Notes: generated by a model not told the origin, from the sequence alone. DNA of 64,000 bases from an uncultured bacterium (GCA_902777855.1 CACYVN010000006.1:28259-92258); one strand, 5' to 3'; shown: positions 52,872 to 62,011, numbered from the stretch's first letter. Made by a program: numbers and translations.

Positions 52872-53365
52872 AAAGAATAATCATTCACTGGAGTGCCGGA
52901 ACATATTATCCGACTTCGCACGAAAAATATTGTTATCACTATTTAATTGATAAAACCGGAAAAGTTCATGAAGGAATTTTCAAACCGGAAGATAATTTGA
53001 ACTGCAAAGACGGGATATATGCAATGCATACAGGCGGAGGAAATACCGGTTCAATAGGTGTTGCGATGTGTGCAATGGCCGGGTTTAAAAACAATCAACA
53101 TTGCGGAGATTATCCTATAACTTATGCTCAGTTTGAAGCCTGCATGAAATTTTGCGCTCAGCTTTGTCACAAATATTCAATAGATATCAATCCGTCAAAT
53201 GTTATGACTCACTACGAATTTGGGCAAAAAAATCCGAATACTTCAAGTTTTGGCAAGATAGATATAATTTTTCTTCCGCCTTATCCTTGGGTTTCTAAAA
53301 ATGAAATCGGAAGTTTTATTCGTTCAAAAATTCGCTGGTACAAACAAAAATATTTTGGAGGTTAA
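52868..53365 (+). CDS. N-acetylmuramoyl-L-alanine amidase
   Basis: Amidase_2 (T7-lysozyme-like) zinc enzyme that cuts the bond between muramic acid and the stem peptide. Zinc ligands: H7 in IIIHWSAG, H112-115 in MTHYEFG, with the catalytic Y near 27 and the C-terminal K/C site modified. The 165-aa length is normal for phage endolysins. No signal peptide, so release would need a holin or lysis. The ATG at 52868 overlaps the previous stop. Confidence 0.85.
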   Translation: MKRIIIHWSAGTYYPTSHEKYCYHYLIDKTGKVHEGIFKPEDNLNCKDGIYAMHTGGGNTGSIGVAMCAMAGFKNNQHCGDYPITYAQFEACMKFCAQLCHKYSIDINPSNVMTHYEFGQKNPNTSSFGKIDIIFLPPYPWVSKNEIGSFIRSKIRWYKQKYFGG

Positions 53366-53367
53366 AT

Positions 53368-54885
53368 ATGGATATCAATTATTTTGATTTATCAAAAGGT
53401 ATTAATTTGAATTCGACAAAAACAGAACTCGGAACTCATAAAGGACAGTTACCCTGGGCCGATTCAAAAAATGTCGAGATTTATTTGAATAAAGGTATTA
53501 TCAAGCAAAAAGGGAATACTCTGTTTTTTGAATTACCAGTATCTGAGCCGATTACCGGCATGCACGAAATGGAATATGATGATGGATATAAATTGGTTAT
53601 TACTACTCAAAGCGGAAAAATTTATATTTATTCCGAACAGACAGAAGAACTGACACTTTTGAATAAAACATTAACCGGAAACAATGTAAAATTTGCCTGT
53701 TTCCTATATGGAGTACTTATTGCAACCGAATCAGACGAAATGTTTTATATAAAAAATGACGAAGAATATACTATTGAAAATTGCAACCTTATTGATTCGG
53801 AGGAGGAACCGATTTATCCTGATTGTATTGCAATTTATAAAGGCAGGGTCTGGGCAGCTGCTGATTCAACTATTTATTATTCTGCACTTGGCACTTATAA
53901 TAATTTTACCGAGCCCGATGATGCCGGATATATAAATGATTTTCATACCGACACATCAAATATAACGGGTATGCACAATTATAAAGACTGTCTTGCCATT
54001 TATAAAAAAGATAAGGTATATCTTTTGCAGGGTTCAAGTTCTGATGATTTTAAAATAATCCCGTTTGCCGACAAAGGTACGGTTAGCCCAAATTCTATTC
54101 TTAATGTCGATAATAAACAGTATTTCTTAAGTAATGGGATTTATGCACTTGAGCAGGTAGGAGAACTTAATCAGATCCGTCTTGGGGCATCAATTTCCGA
54201 TAATATATTTCCGGAATTTGAATATTTTGATAAATCCAAAATGTATAAAACTATTGCGGTTCACTATCAAAATAAGCATCAAATGTGGTTTTTATTCCCA
54301 TACAAAACACAAAATTACTACAAAACGATATGGATAAATGATTATATTAATAAAATATGGTATAAAAGAGTTTTGCCTCAAAATATTACATATATGTGTA
54401 TTTTTCATAACCTTATTTTATCTTCAGACTCCTTGGGGAAAGTATATATAGAAGATTCAGGTTTGACATTTGACGGTCAAAACATTGATTTTATGTGGAA
54501 ATCCCCTTTTCTTTCCCTAAGTAATGTTCATCACAGAAAAATGATAGATGAATTTTATTTTGTGCTTGATGACCAGCAGGATAACAAATTCAATTTTTAC
54601 GTTTACAAAGATTATGACGGCAATTGTCCGGATGACAGAGAACTTATTTATTCCAGAAATTTATCTCAGCTTATCTGGGCAAAAGAAGATGAAGATTTGG
54701 ATATTTCAAAATGGTGTCTTGATACAAACGAAGCACCAATATGGACGATTAATGCAGATATTCTTGAAAAAGCCGAAATTTGCGGAAGTTGTTTCAGTGT
54801 TCAGCTTTGTGTTGATGGAGAAGAACTTGATGATAATTGCGCAATTATCGGTCTGCAATTCAGAGAGATTTATAATGATGACTAA
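53368..54885 (+). CDS. Phage tail or hub-like structural protein
   Basis: A 505-aa protein with repeated beta-type patterns (KGRVWAAADSTIYYSALG, NYKDCLAIYKKDKVYLL, KQYFLSNGIYAL) resembling the beta-propeller tail-accessory proteins of podoviruses (P22 gp10 or T7 tail-tube B type). GGAGG precedes the ATG, two bases after the amidase stop. Placed between the amidase and coat genes. The exact role is inference from neighbours. Confidence 0.55.
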   Translation: MDINYFDLSKGINLNSTKTELGTHKGQLPWADSKNVEIYLNKGIIKQKGNTLFFELPVSEPITGMHEMEYDDGYKLVITTQSGKIYIYSEQTEELTLLNKTLTGNNVKFACFLYGVLIATESDEMFYIKNDEEYTIENCNLIDSEEEPIYPDCIAIYKGRVWAAADSTIYYSALGTYNNFTEPDDAGYINDFHTDTSNITGMHNYKDCLAIYKKDKVYLLQGSSSDDFKIIPFADKGTVSPNSILNVDNKQYFLSNGIYALEQVGELNQIRLGASISDNIFPEFEYFDKSKMYKTIAVHYQNKHQMWFLFPYKTQNYYKTIWINDYINKIWYKRVLPQNITYMCIFHNLILSSDSLGKVYIEDSGLTFDGQNIDFMWKSPFLSLSNVHHRKMIDEFYFVLDDQQDNKFNFYVYKDYDGNCPDDRELIYSRNLSQLIWAKEDEDLDISKWCLDTNEAPIWTINADILEKAEICGSCFSVQLCVDGEELDDNCAIIGLQFREIYNDD

Positions 54886-54952
54886 AAAACTCACCACTCA
54901 TTTATAAATATACAGTTACACACTAATGAAAAAACGAAAGGACAAAGGGAAA

Positions 54953-55807
54953 ATGACAGATTTTTCAACAACTTATTCTGCTTTCATTCCGGAAGTATGG
55001 AGCCAAAAATTAAACACAATGTTAGAAAAGAACTGCGTAATGATGCAGTGCGTAAACAAAAACTGGGAGGGCGAAATTTCAAAACAGGGCGATAAAGTTA
55101 AAATTATTACTCCTGCGGATGTTTCAGTTTCAACTTTAACTACAAGTGACATTACGTATTCTGCTTTAACTCCGACTGCAAAGGAACTTGAAATTGATCA
55201 AAAGAAATTCTTTGCATTTAAAATTGATGATGTAGCAAAGGCTCAGGCAAATACAGATATTATGGAAGCACATTTAAACAGTGCCCGTAAAGCTATTGAG
55301 GAAGTACAGGATTCTTATTTGTTATCTTTGCATACAGATGTTCCGAATGCAAATATTGTTGGTACTGCAGCTTCTCCTGTTGCACTCAATAAATCAACGA
55401 TTTATGAAAAATTCGTTCAGTTATCACTTGCATTAAAAAATGCTGATGCCGTTCATGCAGGTGTACGTCCATGGGTTGTAATTAACCCGAATATTGAAGC
55501 ATATTTACTCCAAAGCCCTGAATTTATTTCTGCACATAATGTTGCAGATACAACTTTAAGAGAAGGTTCAATCGGAAGAATTGCAGGCATGGATGTATTA
55601 GTAAGTACAAATTTAACTGCTGTTGACAGCAAATATTATGTTCTTGCCGGTACAAATGATGCAATCACTTTTGCATCTCAGCTTGCAAAAATTGAAAGCC
55701 TGAGAGATAAAGATTCTTTCTCTGACTTGGTAAGAGGCTTATATTTATACGGCGCAAAAACAGTTCAGCCGAATGCTTTGGCAAAAATGATTGTCAGTGC
55801 ATCATAG
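54953..55807 (+). CDS. P22-like major capsid protein
   Basis: A 284-aa protein with features of the P22 coat family: FIPEVWSQKLNTMLEKN near the N-terminus, GDKVKIITPADV, FFAFKIDDVAKAQAN near 90, and SREGSIGRIAGMDVLVST-type segment (LREGSIGRIAGMDVLV) near 205-220. It has no scaffolding fusion. AGGGAAA lies directly before the ATG at 54953, so the earlier in-frame ATG is not used. It would form the icosahedral shell. Confidence 0.8.
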   Translation: MTDFSTTYSAFIPEVWSQKLNTMLEKNCVMMQCVNKNWEGEISKQGDKVKIITPADVSVSTLTTSDITYSALTPTAKELEIDQKKFFAFKIDDVAKAQANTDIMEAHLNSARKAIEEVQDSYLLSLHTDVPNANIVGTAASPVALNKSTIYEKFVQLSLALKNADAVHAGVRPWVVINPNIEAYLLQSPEFISAHNVADTTLREGSIGRIAGMDVLVSTNLTAVDSKYYVLAGTNDAITFASQLAKIESLRDKDSFSDLVRGLYLYGAKTVQPNALAKMIVSAS

Positions 55808-55849
55808 CTTGTGTTTTTAATTTACCCCTAAAATATCAGGAGAAAATTT

Positions 55850-56098
55850 ATGGTAAGAACTCTAAAATCAATTATCAGAAATTTGGCTCATAATGCAGTA
55901 CTTATTGCGGAGGATAAATTAGGTTCGGGTAACGGTCAGGCTAAAAAACAAATGGCTATAGATTATATTGTAAATAATTTACCTTTTCCCGAATGGATAA
56001 AACAGGTTTTATCATTTTTCTTATCAAAAATGATAGATGAACTTGTCGAGTCTGCAGTAGAGTGGCTTCATTGCCAAAATGAAATTCAAGGAGAATAA
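55850..56098 (+). CDS. Small cassette protein, possible holin relative
   Basis: An 82-aa protein. The segment AEDKLGSGNGQAKKQMAIDYI (about 20-40; here split AEDKLGSGNG, KKQMAIDYI) resembles the C-terminal part of LLH-type phage holins, but the expected N-terminal membrane segment is absent; a weak hydrophobic stretch (QVLSFFLSKMI) lies near 57-67. GGAG precedes the ATG. Holin identity is doubtful. Confidence 0.45.
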   Translation: MVRTLKSIIRNLAHNAVLIAEDKLGSGNGQAKKQMAIDYIVNNLPFPEWIKQVLSFFLSKMIDELVESAVEWLHCQNEIQGE

Positions 56099-56101
56099 AT
56101 A

Positions 56102-56704
56102 ATGCAAAATCAACAATTTAATGGGATTTCATCCCCTGCCGTGACTCCGCAGATAAATTACCAAAATATACTTGGGCAGTTACTGGCGGCACTTGCGATG
56201 AATGCGCAAAAGGAACAGTTTGTACAACAACTTAGTAACAACAAGCAAATTCAGCAACTTATAAGTGCATTAAACGAAACAAATAAAGTAAATCAAAAAG
56301 AAAATGCTGTTTCTGAAGCTCAGAAGTCGGTCTTAAATCCGCTTGACCTTTTTAACAAGGAAAATCCGGGATTTTTTGACAGAAGTGCCAGAAGTGATGT
56401 TCTTAGTTATATCAGGAATTTTGATATGGACAAAGATGAAATTTCTAAAATAGCCAAAATGATTGAAACACTTGAAAAATCAGCCATTGATGGTTATTTG
56501 AAACAATCCGCACACGATAAGACATTAAATGACGAAAACTTCGCCGCAAAAAGCAAATTGACTTCTTATGCCCAAAATGCTGCTCTTGACGGCAATAATA
56601 ACAAGGTCTTTACTCGTGAGGAAATCGGCAAAATGAGCGGTGAGGAGTTTGTCAAAAACGAAAAACTCATCATGGAGCAGGTAAGACAGGGTCTTATCAA
56701 ATAG
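56102..56704 (+). CDS. Cassette protein with C-terminal shared motif
   Basis: A 200-aa Gln/Asn-rich protein, helical, with no membrane segment. Residues 169-193 near the C-terminus (VFTREEIGKM, EEFVKNEKLI) are the motif shared with 9157 and 49059 (14 and 13 of 25 residues identical by eye). Its position between coat and adaptor genes suggests a scaffold or internal virion protein, in which case the motif could be the contact with the shell. Confidence 0.6.
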   Translation: MQNQQFNGISSPAVTPQINYQNILGQLLAALAMNAQKEQFVQQLSNNKQIQQLISALNETNKVNQKENAVSEAQKSVLNPLDLFNKENPGFFDRSARSDVLSYIRNFDMDKDEISKIAKMIETLEKSAIDGYLKQSAHDKTLNDENFAAKSKLTSYAQNAALDGNNNKVFTREEIGKMSGEEFVKNEKLIMEQVRQGLIK

Positions 56705-56787
56705 TTTCGACAAATAAACCGGGAGAAGTTTGGGACAGGGTTTTGCCTTGTCTCAGGCTTTTTCCAAAAAAAAATAAAGGAGAAAAA

Positions 56788-57426
56788 ATGAACTTTTTGG
56801 AAATAATTAATAAATGTTTGCTTGAACTCAATTACAGGCAGGTAAATTCATTCAATGAACTTGTAAAAAATGACCATAAGCGGATTAAAACAATTATAAA
56901 TATTGTTAATCGCGAAGTTTGTTGTGCAAACAACTGGAATTTTCTGTTAAGAAAAGCAGAAATTACTATTCCGCCTGATACTGCCGAAATTGATAATCTG
57001 ATAAACGGCAGAATTTCGTGCTTGGCGCTTGACGGTCAAAAATATGAATATGTCAATGATGCGCAGGTGTTTTTAGCAGGCAATGGCAGAGAACATGCTT
57101 ATTCTCAATATTCGGATAAATTGCTTTTTAAAAAATCTGATATGGAAAGAACGGCGCATGTTCTTTATTACACAAAAAATTGCGCCATTGATGTAAACGA
57201 AAATGAAAAAGCGGAAATGACTGCTCCGACAGATTCTCCGATAATACCGATGCCGTTTAGCGAGCAGATTTTAACTTACGGAACATGTTTAAGGCTAAAA
57301 TCAAATCCGTCTTACATAAGGTTTAGTTACTGGATGAGCATGTATAAAGAAGCTCTTGCAAATCTCAAATCGACATCTTCAACAGATGCTTATGATGCAC
57401 CGTTTGTAAGGCTTTTTCGGCAATAA
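56788..57426 (+). CDS. Head-tail adaptor-like protein
   Basis: A 212-aa protein with features of the podovirus adaptor or tail-tube A family: FNELVKNDHKRIKTIINIVNREVC near 20-45 and the helical C-terminus. AAGGAG lies before the ATG at 56788, and the upstream in-frame ATG has no binding site. It would connect portal and tail. Family assignment is moderate. Confidence 0.55.
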   Translation: MNFLEIINKCLLELNYRQVNSFNELVKNDHKRIKTIINIVNREVCCANNWNFLLRKAEITIPPDTAEIDNLINGRISCLALDGQKYEYVNDAQVFLAGNGREHAYSQYSDKLLFKKSDMERTAHVLYYTKNCAIDVNENEKAEMTAPTDSPIIPMPFSEQILTYGTCLRLKSNPSYIRFSYWMSMYKEALANLKSTSSTDAYDAPFVRLFRQ

Positions 57427-57550
57427 GACAAAAAAAACAGGAAGTCGTTTTCATTCCCCCCTGTTAAGATTTACACTAGCCGAAATATAAATAGCATGTT
57501 TATTATACAGTTTTTTTGCAAAAAATACAAATTTTAATAAGAAATGTAAC

Positions 57551-57991
57551 ATGATGAAACAATTAACAAATCAACAGAAACTCTTTGTATCAGAGTATAT
57601 AAAATATTTAGACCCTCAAAATGCCCTTAATAAAGCCGGTTATAAGCAAAAGGATACTGATAAAGCTCTGTCACGTCTGCTTTCGAATCCGGATATTATA
57701 AAGGCAATTAAAAATGAACTTAAACATCAGATAGATGTTCTTAATGTTTCAAAAGGTTATGTAATTCAGAAACTTTTGCAGATTGCGGAATTTTCACTTG
57801 AGGAAGAAGAAATACAGGATAAAGACGGGAATTATACAGGGAAAAAGAAACTTCGTGATGCTTCTGCCGGTTTAAAAGCGCTTGAAAGTTTATGCAAATA
57901 TCTCGGGTTCACTGTTTCTAAAAACGAAAACACTGATTATAAAGAGTCAAAAATTATTACCATTTCAAATTTGGATGATAAAAAAATATAA
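57551..57991 (+). CDS. Terminase small subunit
   Basis: A 146-aa protein: LTNQQKLFVSEYIKYLDPQNALNKAGYKQ (parts TNQQKLFVSEY and NALNKAGY) is the typical N-terminal DNA-binding helix-turn-helix of phage small terminases, followed by LLSNPDIIKAI and the helical oligomerisation region. It would recognise packaging DNA. The large subunit, normally next, is absent here. Confidence 0.8.
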   Translation: MMKQLTNQQKLFVSEYIKYLDPQNALNKAGYKQKDTDKALSRLLSNPDIIKAIKNELKHQIDVLNVSKGYVIQKLLQIAEFSLEEEEIQDKDGNYTGKKKLRDASAGLKALESLCKYLGFTVSKNENTDYKESKIITISNLDDKKI

Positions 57992-58006
57992 CGAAAGGAT
58001 TACCCC

Positions 58007-58354
58007 ATGAAACAAGATAAAGAAATTGAGCAGATTTTGCTTAATGATGAAAGATATGAACAATTTATTAAAGACAAGGCACAACAGGATTTTAACAAAA
58101 TTCTTGAGAATGCTTCAAAAAAAGAAATAGCTGAAATAACAGATTTTAAACAGATGAAAAGTGAAAATTTATTTTCAAAAAATGCGACTTATTTTGTTAT
58201 AAACAAAATGAGCAAAACGACTTCATACATAAATGGTATGCAGGCAGAATCTTTTTTGGTATCTCCTTATGAGCGTGAAAAATTTCTGTCAGGCAAAACG
58301 GATGCGTTTATTTATAAGGATAATTATATCAAATTTTATAAATATAAAGGCTGA
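58007..58354 (+). CDS. Hypothetical cassette protein
   Basis: A 115-aa helical, Lys/Glu-rich N-terminal half (EIEQILLNDERYEQFIKDKAQ) and a beta-like C-terminal half (YFVINKMSKTTSYINGM). Not recognised. AAAGGA precedes the ATG. It lies between small terminase and a GNAT-like gene. Confidence 0.6.
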   Translation: MKQDKEIEQILLNDERYEQFIKDKAQQDFNKILENASKKEIAEITDFKQMKSENLFSKNATYFVINKMSKTTSYINGMQAESFLVSPYEREKFLSGKTDAFIYKDNYIKFYKYKG

Positions 58355-58359
58355 TTTTG

Positions 58360-58884
58360 ATGTGTAAATTCAAACAAATTGCTATTTATAATTTATGTTC
58401 TGATTTGCACTATATCCCCGATATTTTAAACTGTTACGGTATATACGCAAAATATTTGCAGGATGATTATGCCAAAGATTTCGGAATCTATGATATTTTT
58501 ATTTCATGTCCGAATTTTTGGGTAATAACGGATTATTCCGATAAGTTTATGGGTTTTGTATATCTGGATAATTTTACCGGAAACGGCAAAGCAAATTTCA
58601 GTGCGGAAATTACTGTTTGTTTTGATAAAAAGGCTTGGGGCAATTTTGTCCGTTATAGTGCAAAATTTTTTTTAAAATACTGTTTTGACACATTTGGTTT
58701 TTACAAAATAAAAGCACTGATTTTTCCCGATAATTTCAGAGTGAAAACACTCTTAAAACAAGTTGGTTTTGAATATGAAACGACACTTCCTGCAGAAACA
58801 CTGCGCAATGGGGAACTACAGGATATTGAAATCTATTCAATAAAAAGGAATTACTACTACAAAAGCGAGGTAAATTATGATTAA
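58360..58884 (+). CDS. GNAT-like acetyltransferase
   Basis: A 174-aa protein with the tail pattern of GNAT enzymes: FYKIKALIFPDNFRVKTLLKQVGFEYETTLP near 125-150 (N-F-R-V-K-T-L-L-x2-V-G-F). The acetyl-CoA loop is not clearly present. Phages often carry GNAT genes that modify coat or host proteins; the target is unknown. It starts at the ATG at 58360, with AAAGG nine bases upstream. Confidence 0.65.
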   Translation: MCKFKQIAIYNLCSDLHYIPDILNCYGIYAKYLQDDYAKDFGIYDIFISCPNFWVITDYSDKFMGFVYLDNFTGNGKANFSAEITVCFDKKAWGNFVRYSAKFFLKYCFDTFGFYKIKALIFPDNFRVKTLLKQVGFEYETTLPAETLRNGELQDIEIYSIKRNYYYKSEVNYD

Positions 58885-60547
58885 CACTAACGATATGACA
58901 TTATTAACTGCTCAGGATTATTATAATGAGCAGAATATTTTGAGAAATATTATTGCAAAATACGATTATTATAATGATGCAAGAAGTTCTCAAAGAACGG
59001 ATAACAGGCTGATTTCTTATGCAATCTATAATGCGGATATTCCGCAGATAAATGACTGGAATTGCAGGATACAGCTTCCTGAAATATATGAACTGTCTCA
59101 GACTCTAAAATCTCATATTGTGCAGAATCTCTATTCTCATCCTGACGGGATGTTTGATGTTTCCGGGAGTGATTTAAAATCCCAAAAATATGCAAATCGC
59201 CAGAAAGCGATGCTTGTAAATACTTTTGAAGAAATGAAATTATCAGATGAAATGGAAAAAATTGTGGATTCCGTTGTTGAAACAGGGGAAGTTACGCTTT
59301 TTGTCGGATGGGAAACAAAAACAAGAAAAGTACGCAGGGCATTATCTTTGCAGGAACAGCTTGAATTGAACACTGATAAATCTTTTGTTGTTGAGGACAG
59401 AGTAATTTATGACAATGCAAAGATTAAATTCATTCATTATGAAGATTTTGTTTTTGACAGAACAAATGTTAATAATTGGGATTCATGTCCGAAAATTTAT
59501 CGTACTTATCAGACTTTAGATGATATTAAATCAAACAAATCAAACAATATGCTTAACGCAGAAAAATTAGAAATACTGAAAGGAGTGGTGGCAAACAAAA
59601 AAGGTCAGAAAGACTCGAAATATTCAATACCAAAGGTGGAAGTATTGGAATATTGGGGAGATATAGAACTTCCGACAGGCGAAATACTTAAAAACCAACT
59701 GATATGTGTTGCAGGCAGAAGTGTGATTATAAGATTTGAAGATAATCCTTTCGTTATTAATCCGTTTATTCACGCAAATATTATTGAAAATCCGTCAACA
59801 GGCAGAGGGATTTCACCATTGAGGGTTGCATTGATTTTGAATAATATATCTTCAACAATTCTGAACAAACAACTTGATGCGCTTGCATTGATGATGAATC
59901 CGCCATATCTTGCGCCGAAAGGTTGTTTTATGGGCACGCAGGAGGTCAAACCTGGCAAAATTATCGAATACGATTCAACTCTTATGACTACAAGTCCTGT
60001 ACCGCTATCGTTTGATAAGGCTATGACAGGCTGGGATTTTTTGAATTACTTTAAAAATACTATTGAAAGTGCAACGGGTATTTTCAAAAATATGGCAGGG
60101 AACTTATCGAGCGCAGAAAGAAGTGCAACAGAAATAAATTATTCCGCAAACGGTCAGGAAGCACGATTAAATATGATTTTAGAATCAATTAACCGCAAAG
60201 TTATTGTGCCAATGGTAGAAAAAACGGCGCAGTTGATTTCGTATTTCAAAATCGGCTCTGAAAGTATTATGGTGAACGATCATGGCAGAACTGATTTTGT
60301 AGATATTGATGATGAGATACGAAATTCAAACTATGTTTATCGTTACGGTGACAGAAAAGCATCATTTGAACGTAAATCTAAGTTTAAAGAAATGTTTGAT
60401 GTTATGACGAATTTTGTTCAGGTTGGAGAAGTTGCAGAGCGTATAAACTGGCTTGAGTGTTTCAAATTCGCACTTGAACAGTACGGTGTAGAAAATTCAA
60501 ATAATTTCTTAAAAGACGAAAATTTACAAACTCAAAATCTTTTATAA
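58877..60547 (+). CDS. Phage portal protein
   Basis: A 556-aa portal of the podovirus/P22 type. It overlaps the GNAT gene by eight bases. Seen: the stem-forming helical region, FERKSKFKEMFDVMTNF near 490, GNLSSAERSATEINYSANGQEARLNMILESI (parts SSAERSATEI and GQEARLNMILESI) near 412-442, typical of portal wing and barrel. It would form the DNA entry ring at one capsid vertex. It is the last gene of the cassette; no tail or terminase gene follows. Confidence 0.8.
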   Translation: MINTNDMTLLTAQDYYNEQNILRNIIAKYDYYNDARSSQRTDNRLISYAIYNADIPQINDWNCRIQLPEIYELSQTLKSHIVQNLYSHPDGMFDVSGSDLKSQKYANRQKAMLVNTFEEMKLSDEMEKIVDSVVETGEVTLFVGWETKTRKVRRALSLQEQLELNTDKSFVVEDRVIYDNAKIKFIHYEDFVFDRTNVNNWDSCPKIYRTYQTLDDIKSNKSNNMLNAEKLEILKGVVANKKGQKDSKYSIPKVEVLEYWGDIELPTGEILKNQLICVAGRSVIIRFEDNPFVINPFIHANIIENPSTGRGISPLRVALILNNISSTILNKQLDALALMMNPPYLAPKGCFMGTQEVKPGKIIEYDSTLMTTSPVPLSFDKAMTGWDFLNYFKNTIESATGIFKNMAGNLSSAERSATEINYSANGQEARLNMILESINRKVIVPMVEKTAQLISYFKIGSESIMVNDHGRTDFVDIDDEIRNSNYVYRYGDRKASFERKSKFKEMFDVMTNFVQVGEVAERINWLECFKFALEQYGVENSNNFLKDENLQTQNLL

Positions 60548-60713
60548 CCCCTTTCTTCACATTATGCAGGGCGGGCGGGTTGGATTTTATTTCAGATGAT
60601 ATTTCCATTTTTTATACTATTTTCAATATGTATTTTTCAAAAAGAAATAATATAAGTGAATGGGGGTGCAATTTTTTGCACAAAATTATGTGTTTAGGTA
60701 ACTATTGCAGTGA

Positions 60714-60738
60714 GTAGGTCAGGCGTTCGCATGACACA
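60714..60738. repeat. Degenerate copy of the GTAGGTCAGGC palindrome
   Basis: GTAGGTCAGGC - GTTC - GCATGACACA, a divergent relative of the 22118-22141 repeat. It lies between the cassette end and gcvPA, 30 bases past the gcvPA stop. Confidence 0.45.
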
Positions 60739-60767
60739 ATAAATAAGTGCGGGAGATTGAATTGACA

Positions 60768-62009
60768 TTATGAAATATATAATTCAATATCTTCGTCACT
60801 TATCATTTCGGTTACGGCAACAAGAATTTTGTGTTCATCAAGTTTTATTCCGCCCAAAATTCCCTTTTGCTCCAAATCGGATAAGAATTTGTCTGAATTT
60901 TCAACTTCTATAACAAATTCGTTGAAGAAATTTTTATTTAGAATTTTGATTCCTTTATCCTGTAATTTTTTCGCAAGTTTATGAGCGTTCAGGGTTGACA
61001 GATAACCTGCCTGATAGAAGCCTTTTTCGCCCATAACCGACAGATAAAGATTAGCACAAAGTCCGATTAACGCTTGATTTGAGCATATGTTGCTTGTTGC
61101 TTTTTCACGTTTGATATGTTGTTCTCTTGTCTGAATAGTTAAACAAAACGCCTGTTTGCCGTCTTTGTCAACTGTTCTTCCGGCAAGACGTCCGGGGAGT
61201 TGACGCATAAATTTTTCTCTGCAAGCCACAAATCCTGCAGATGGACCGCCAAAGTTCATCGGAATTCCGAGTGTCTGAATATCACCTACAACAATATCTG
61301 CGCCGTACTCAGCGGGTGGTTTGAGTATCGAAAGTGTTGATACATCTGTGCAAACAACAAGCAGACAATCATCATTTTTCTCAAATTCAAGAATTTCTCC
61401 GTAATAATCCGGGGTCTGAACAAGTACACACGCATAATCTTTAACATCTTGCGGAATGTTATCAACCCAGTCAACCTCAATATTTTGAGAATATGTGTAA
61501 GTTTTAATTACTTCTTTGTATTCCGGATTGAGTGAATTTAAAACGCAAACTTTGTATTTTTTTGCGATACGGCAAGCCATCAAAATACCTTCAGCGCAAG
61601 CTGTTCCACCATCATAAACCGTTGCATTTGAAATATCCATCCCCGTAAGTCGGCAAATCATTGTCTGAAATTCGTACATAACTTGTAATGTACCCTGCGA
61701 AATCTCCGGCTGATATGGGGTGTATGCCGTATTAAACTCAAACCTGTTTGCAACCTGAGCTATGCATGCAGGAACAAATTTGTTATAAATTCCTCCGCCC
61801 ATAAAGTTGATGTAATCGGATTTATTTTCTTTGGCAAGTTTTTTGACTTGTCTTTGGGTTTCCATTTCACTCAAACCATCAGGAAGATTAAGTTCTTTCA
61901 TCCTTATTCCCTGCGGAATTTGTTTAAATAAATCTTCAACCCCATTCACACCGATTTCGGTGCACATTTGTTTTATTGTATCTTCGTTATGTACCAAAAA
62001 ATTTTTCAT
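60768..62009 (-). CDS. gcvPA: Glycine dehydrogenase (decarboxylating) subunit 1
   Basis: N-terminal-type subunit of the split glycine cleavage P protein (PLP-dependent). Seen: GIRMKELNLPDGLSE..., NFMGGGIYNKFVP, YTPYQPEISQGTLQVMYEFQT (parts YTPYQPEISQG and LQVMYEFQT), GGPSAGFV near 248 and the C-terminal KILVAVTEM. At 413 residues it is shorter than the usual 440 or so and its C-terminus ends abruptly (DEDIELYIS). It follows gcvH by two bases. gcvPB, normally next, is replaced by the phage-derived cassette on the other strand. Confidence 0.92.
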   Translation of the reverse strand: MKNFLVHNEDTIKQMCTEIGVNGVEDLFKQIPQGIRMKELNLPDGLSEMETQRQVKKLAKENKSDYINFMGGGIYNKFVPACIAQVANRFEFNTAYTPYQPEISQGTLQVMYEFQTMICRLTGMDISNATVYDGGTACAEGILMACRIAKKYKVCVLNSLNPEYKEVIKTYTYSQNIEVDWVDNIPQDVKDYACVLVQTPDYYGEILEFEKNDDCLLVVCTDVSTLSILKPPAEYGADIVVGDIQTLGIPMNFGGPSAGFVACREKFMRQLPGRLAGRTVDKDGKQAFCLTIQTREQHIKREKATSNICSNQALIGLCANLYLSVMGEKGFYQAGYLSTLNAHKLAKKLQDKGIKILNKNFFNEFVIEVENSDKFLSDLEQKGILGGIKLDEHKILVAVTEMISDEDIELYIS

Positions 62010-62011
62010 AA

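Larger units (their letters stand above)
52650..60547 (+). mobile_element. Phage-derived virion cassette, incomplete
   Basis: Eleven plus-strand genes: HTH regulator, amidase, tail/hub-like protein, coat, small protein, tagged protein, adaptor, small terminase, hypothetical, GNAT, portal. All frames are intact. No large terminase, integrase, repressor, replication, tail-fibre or lysis holin with clear membrane segment is present, and flanking attachment repeats were not found. It is either a fragment of a phage, a satellite, or a domesticated particle locus. Confidence 0.7.

Noticed and set aside
52650..60547. Complete active prophage
   Set aside because: Large terminase, integrase, repressor, replication and tail-fibre genes are absent and no flanking repeats were found.
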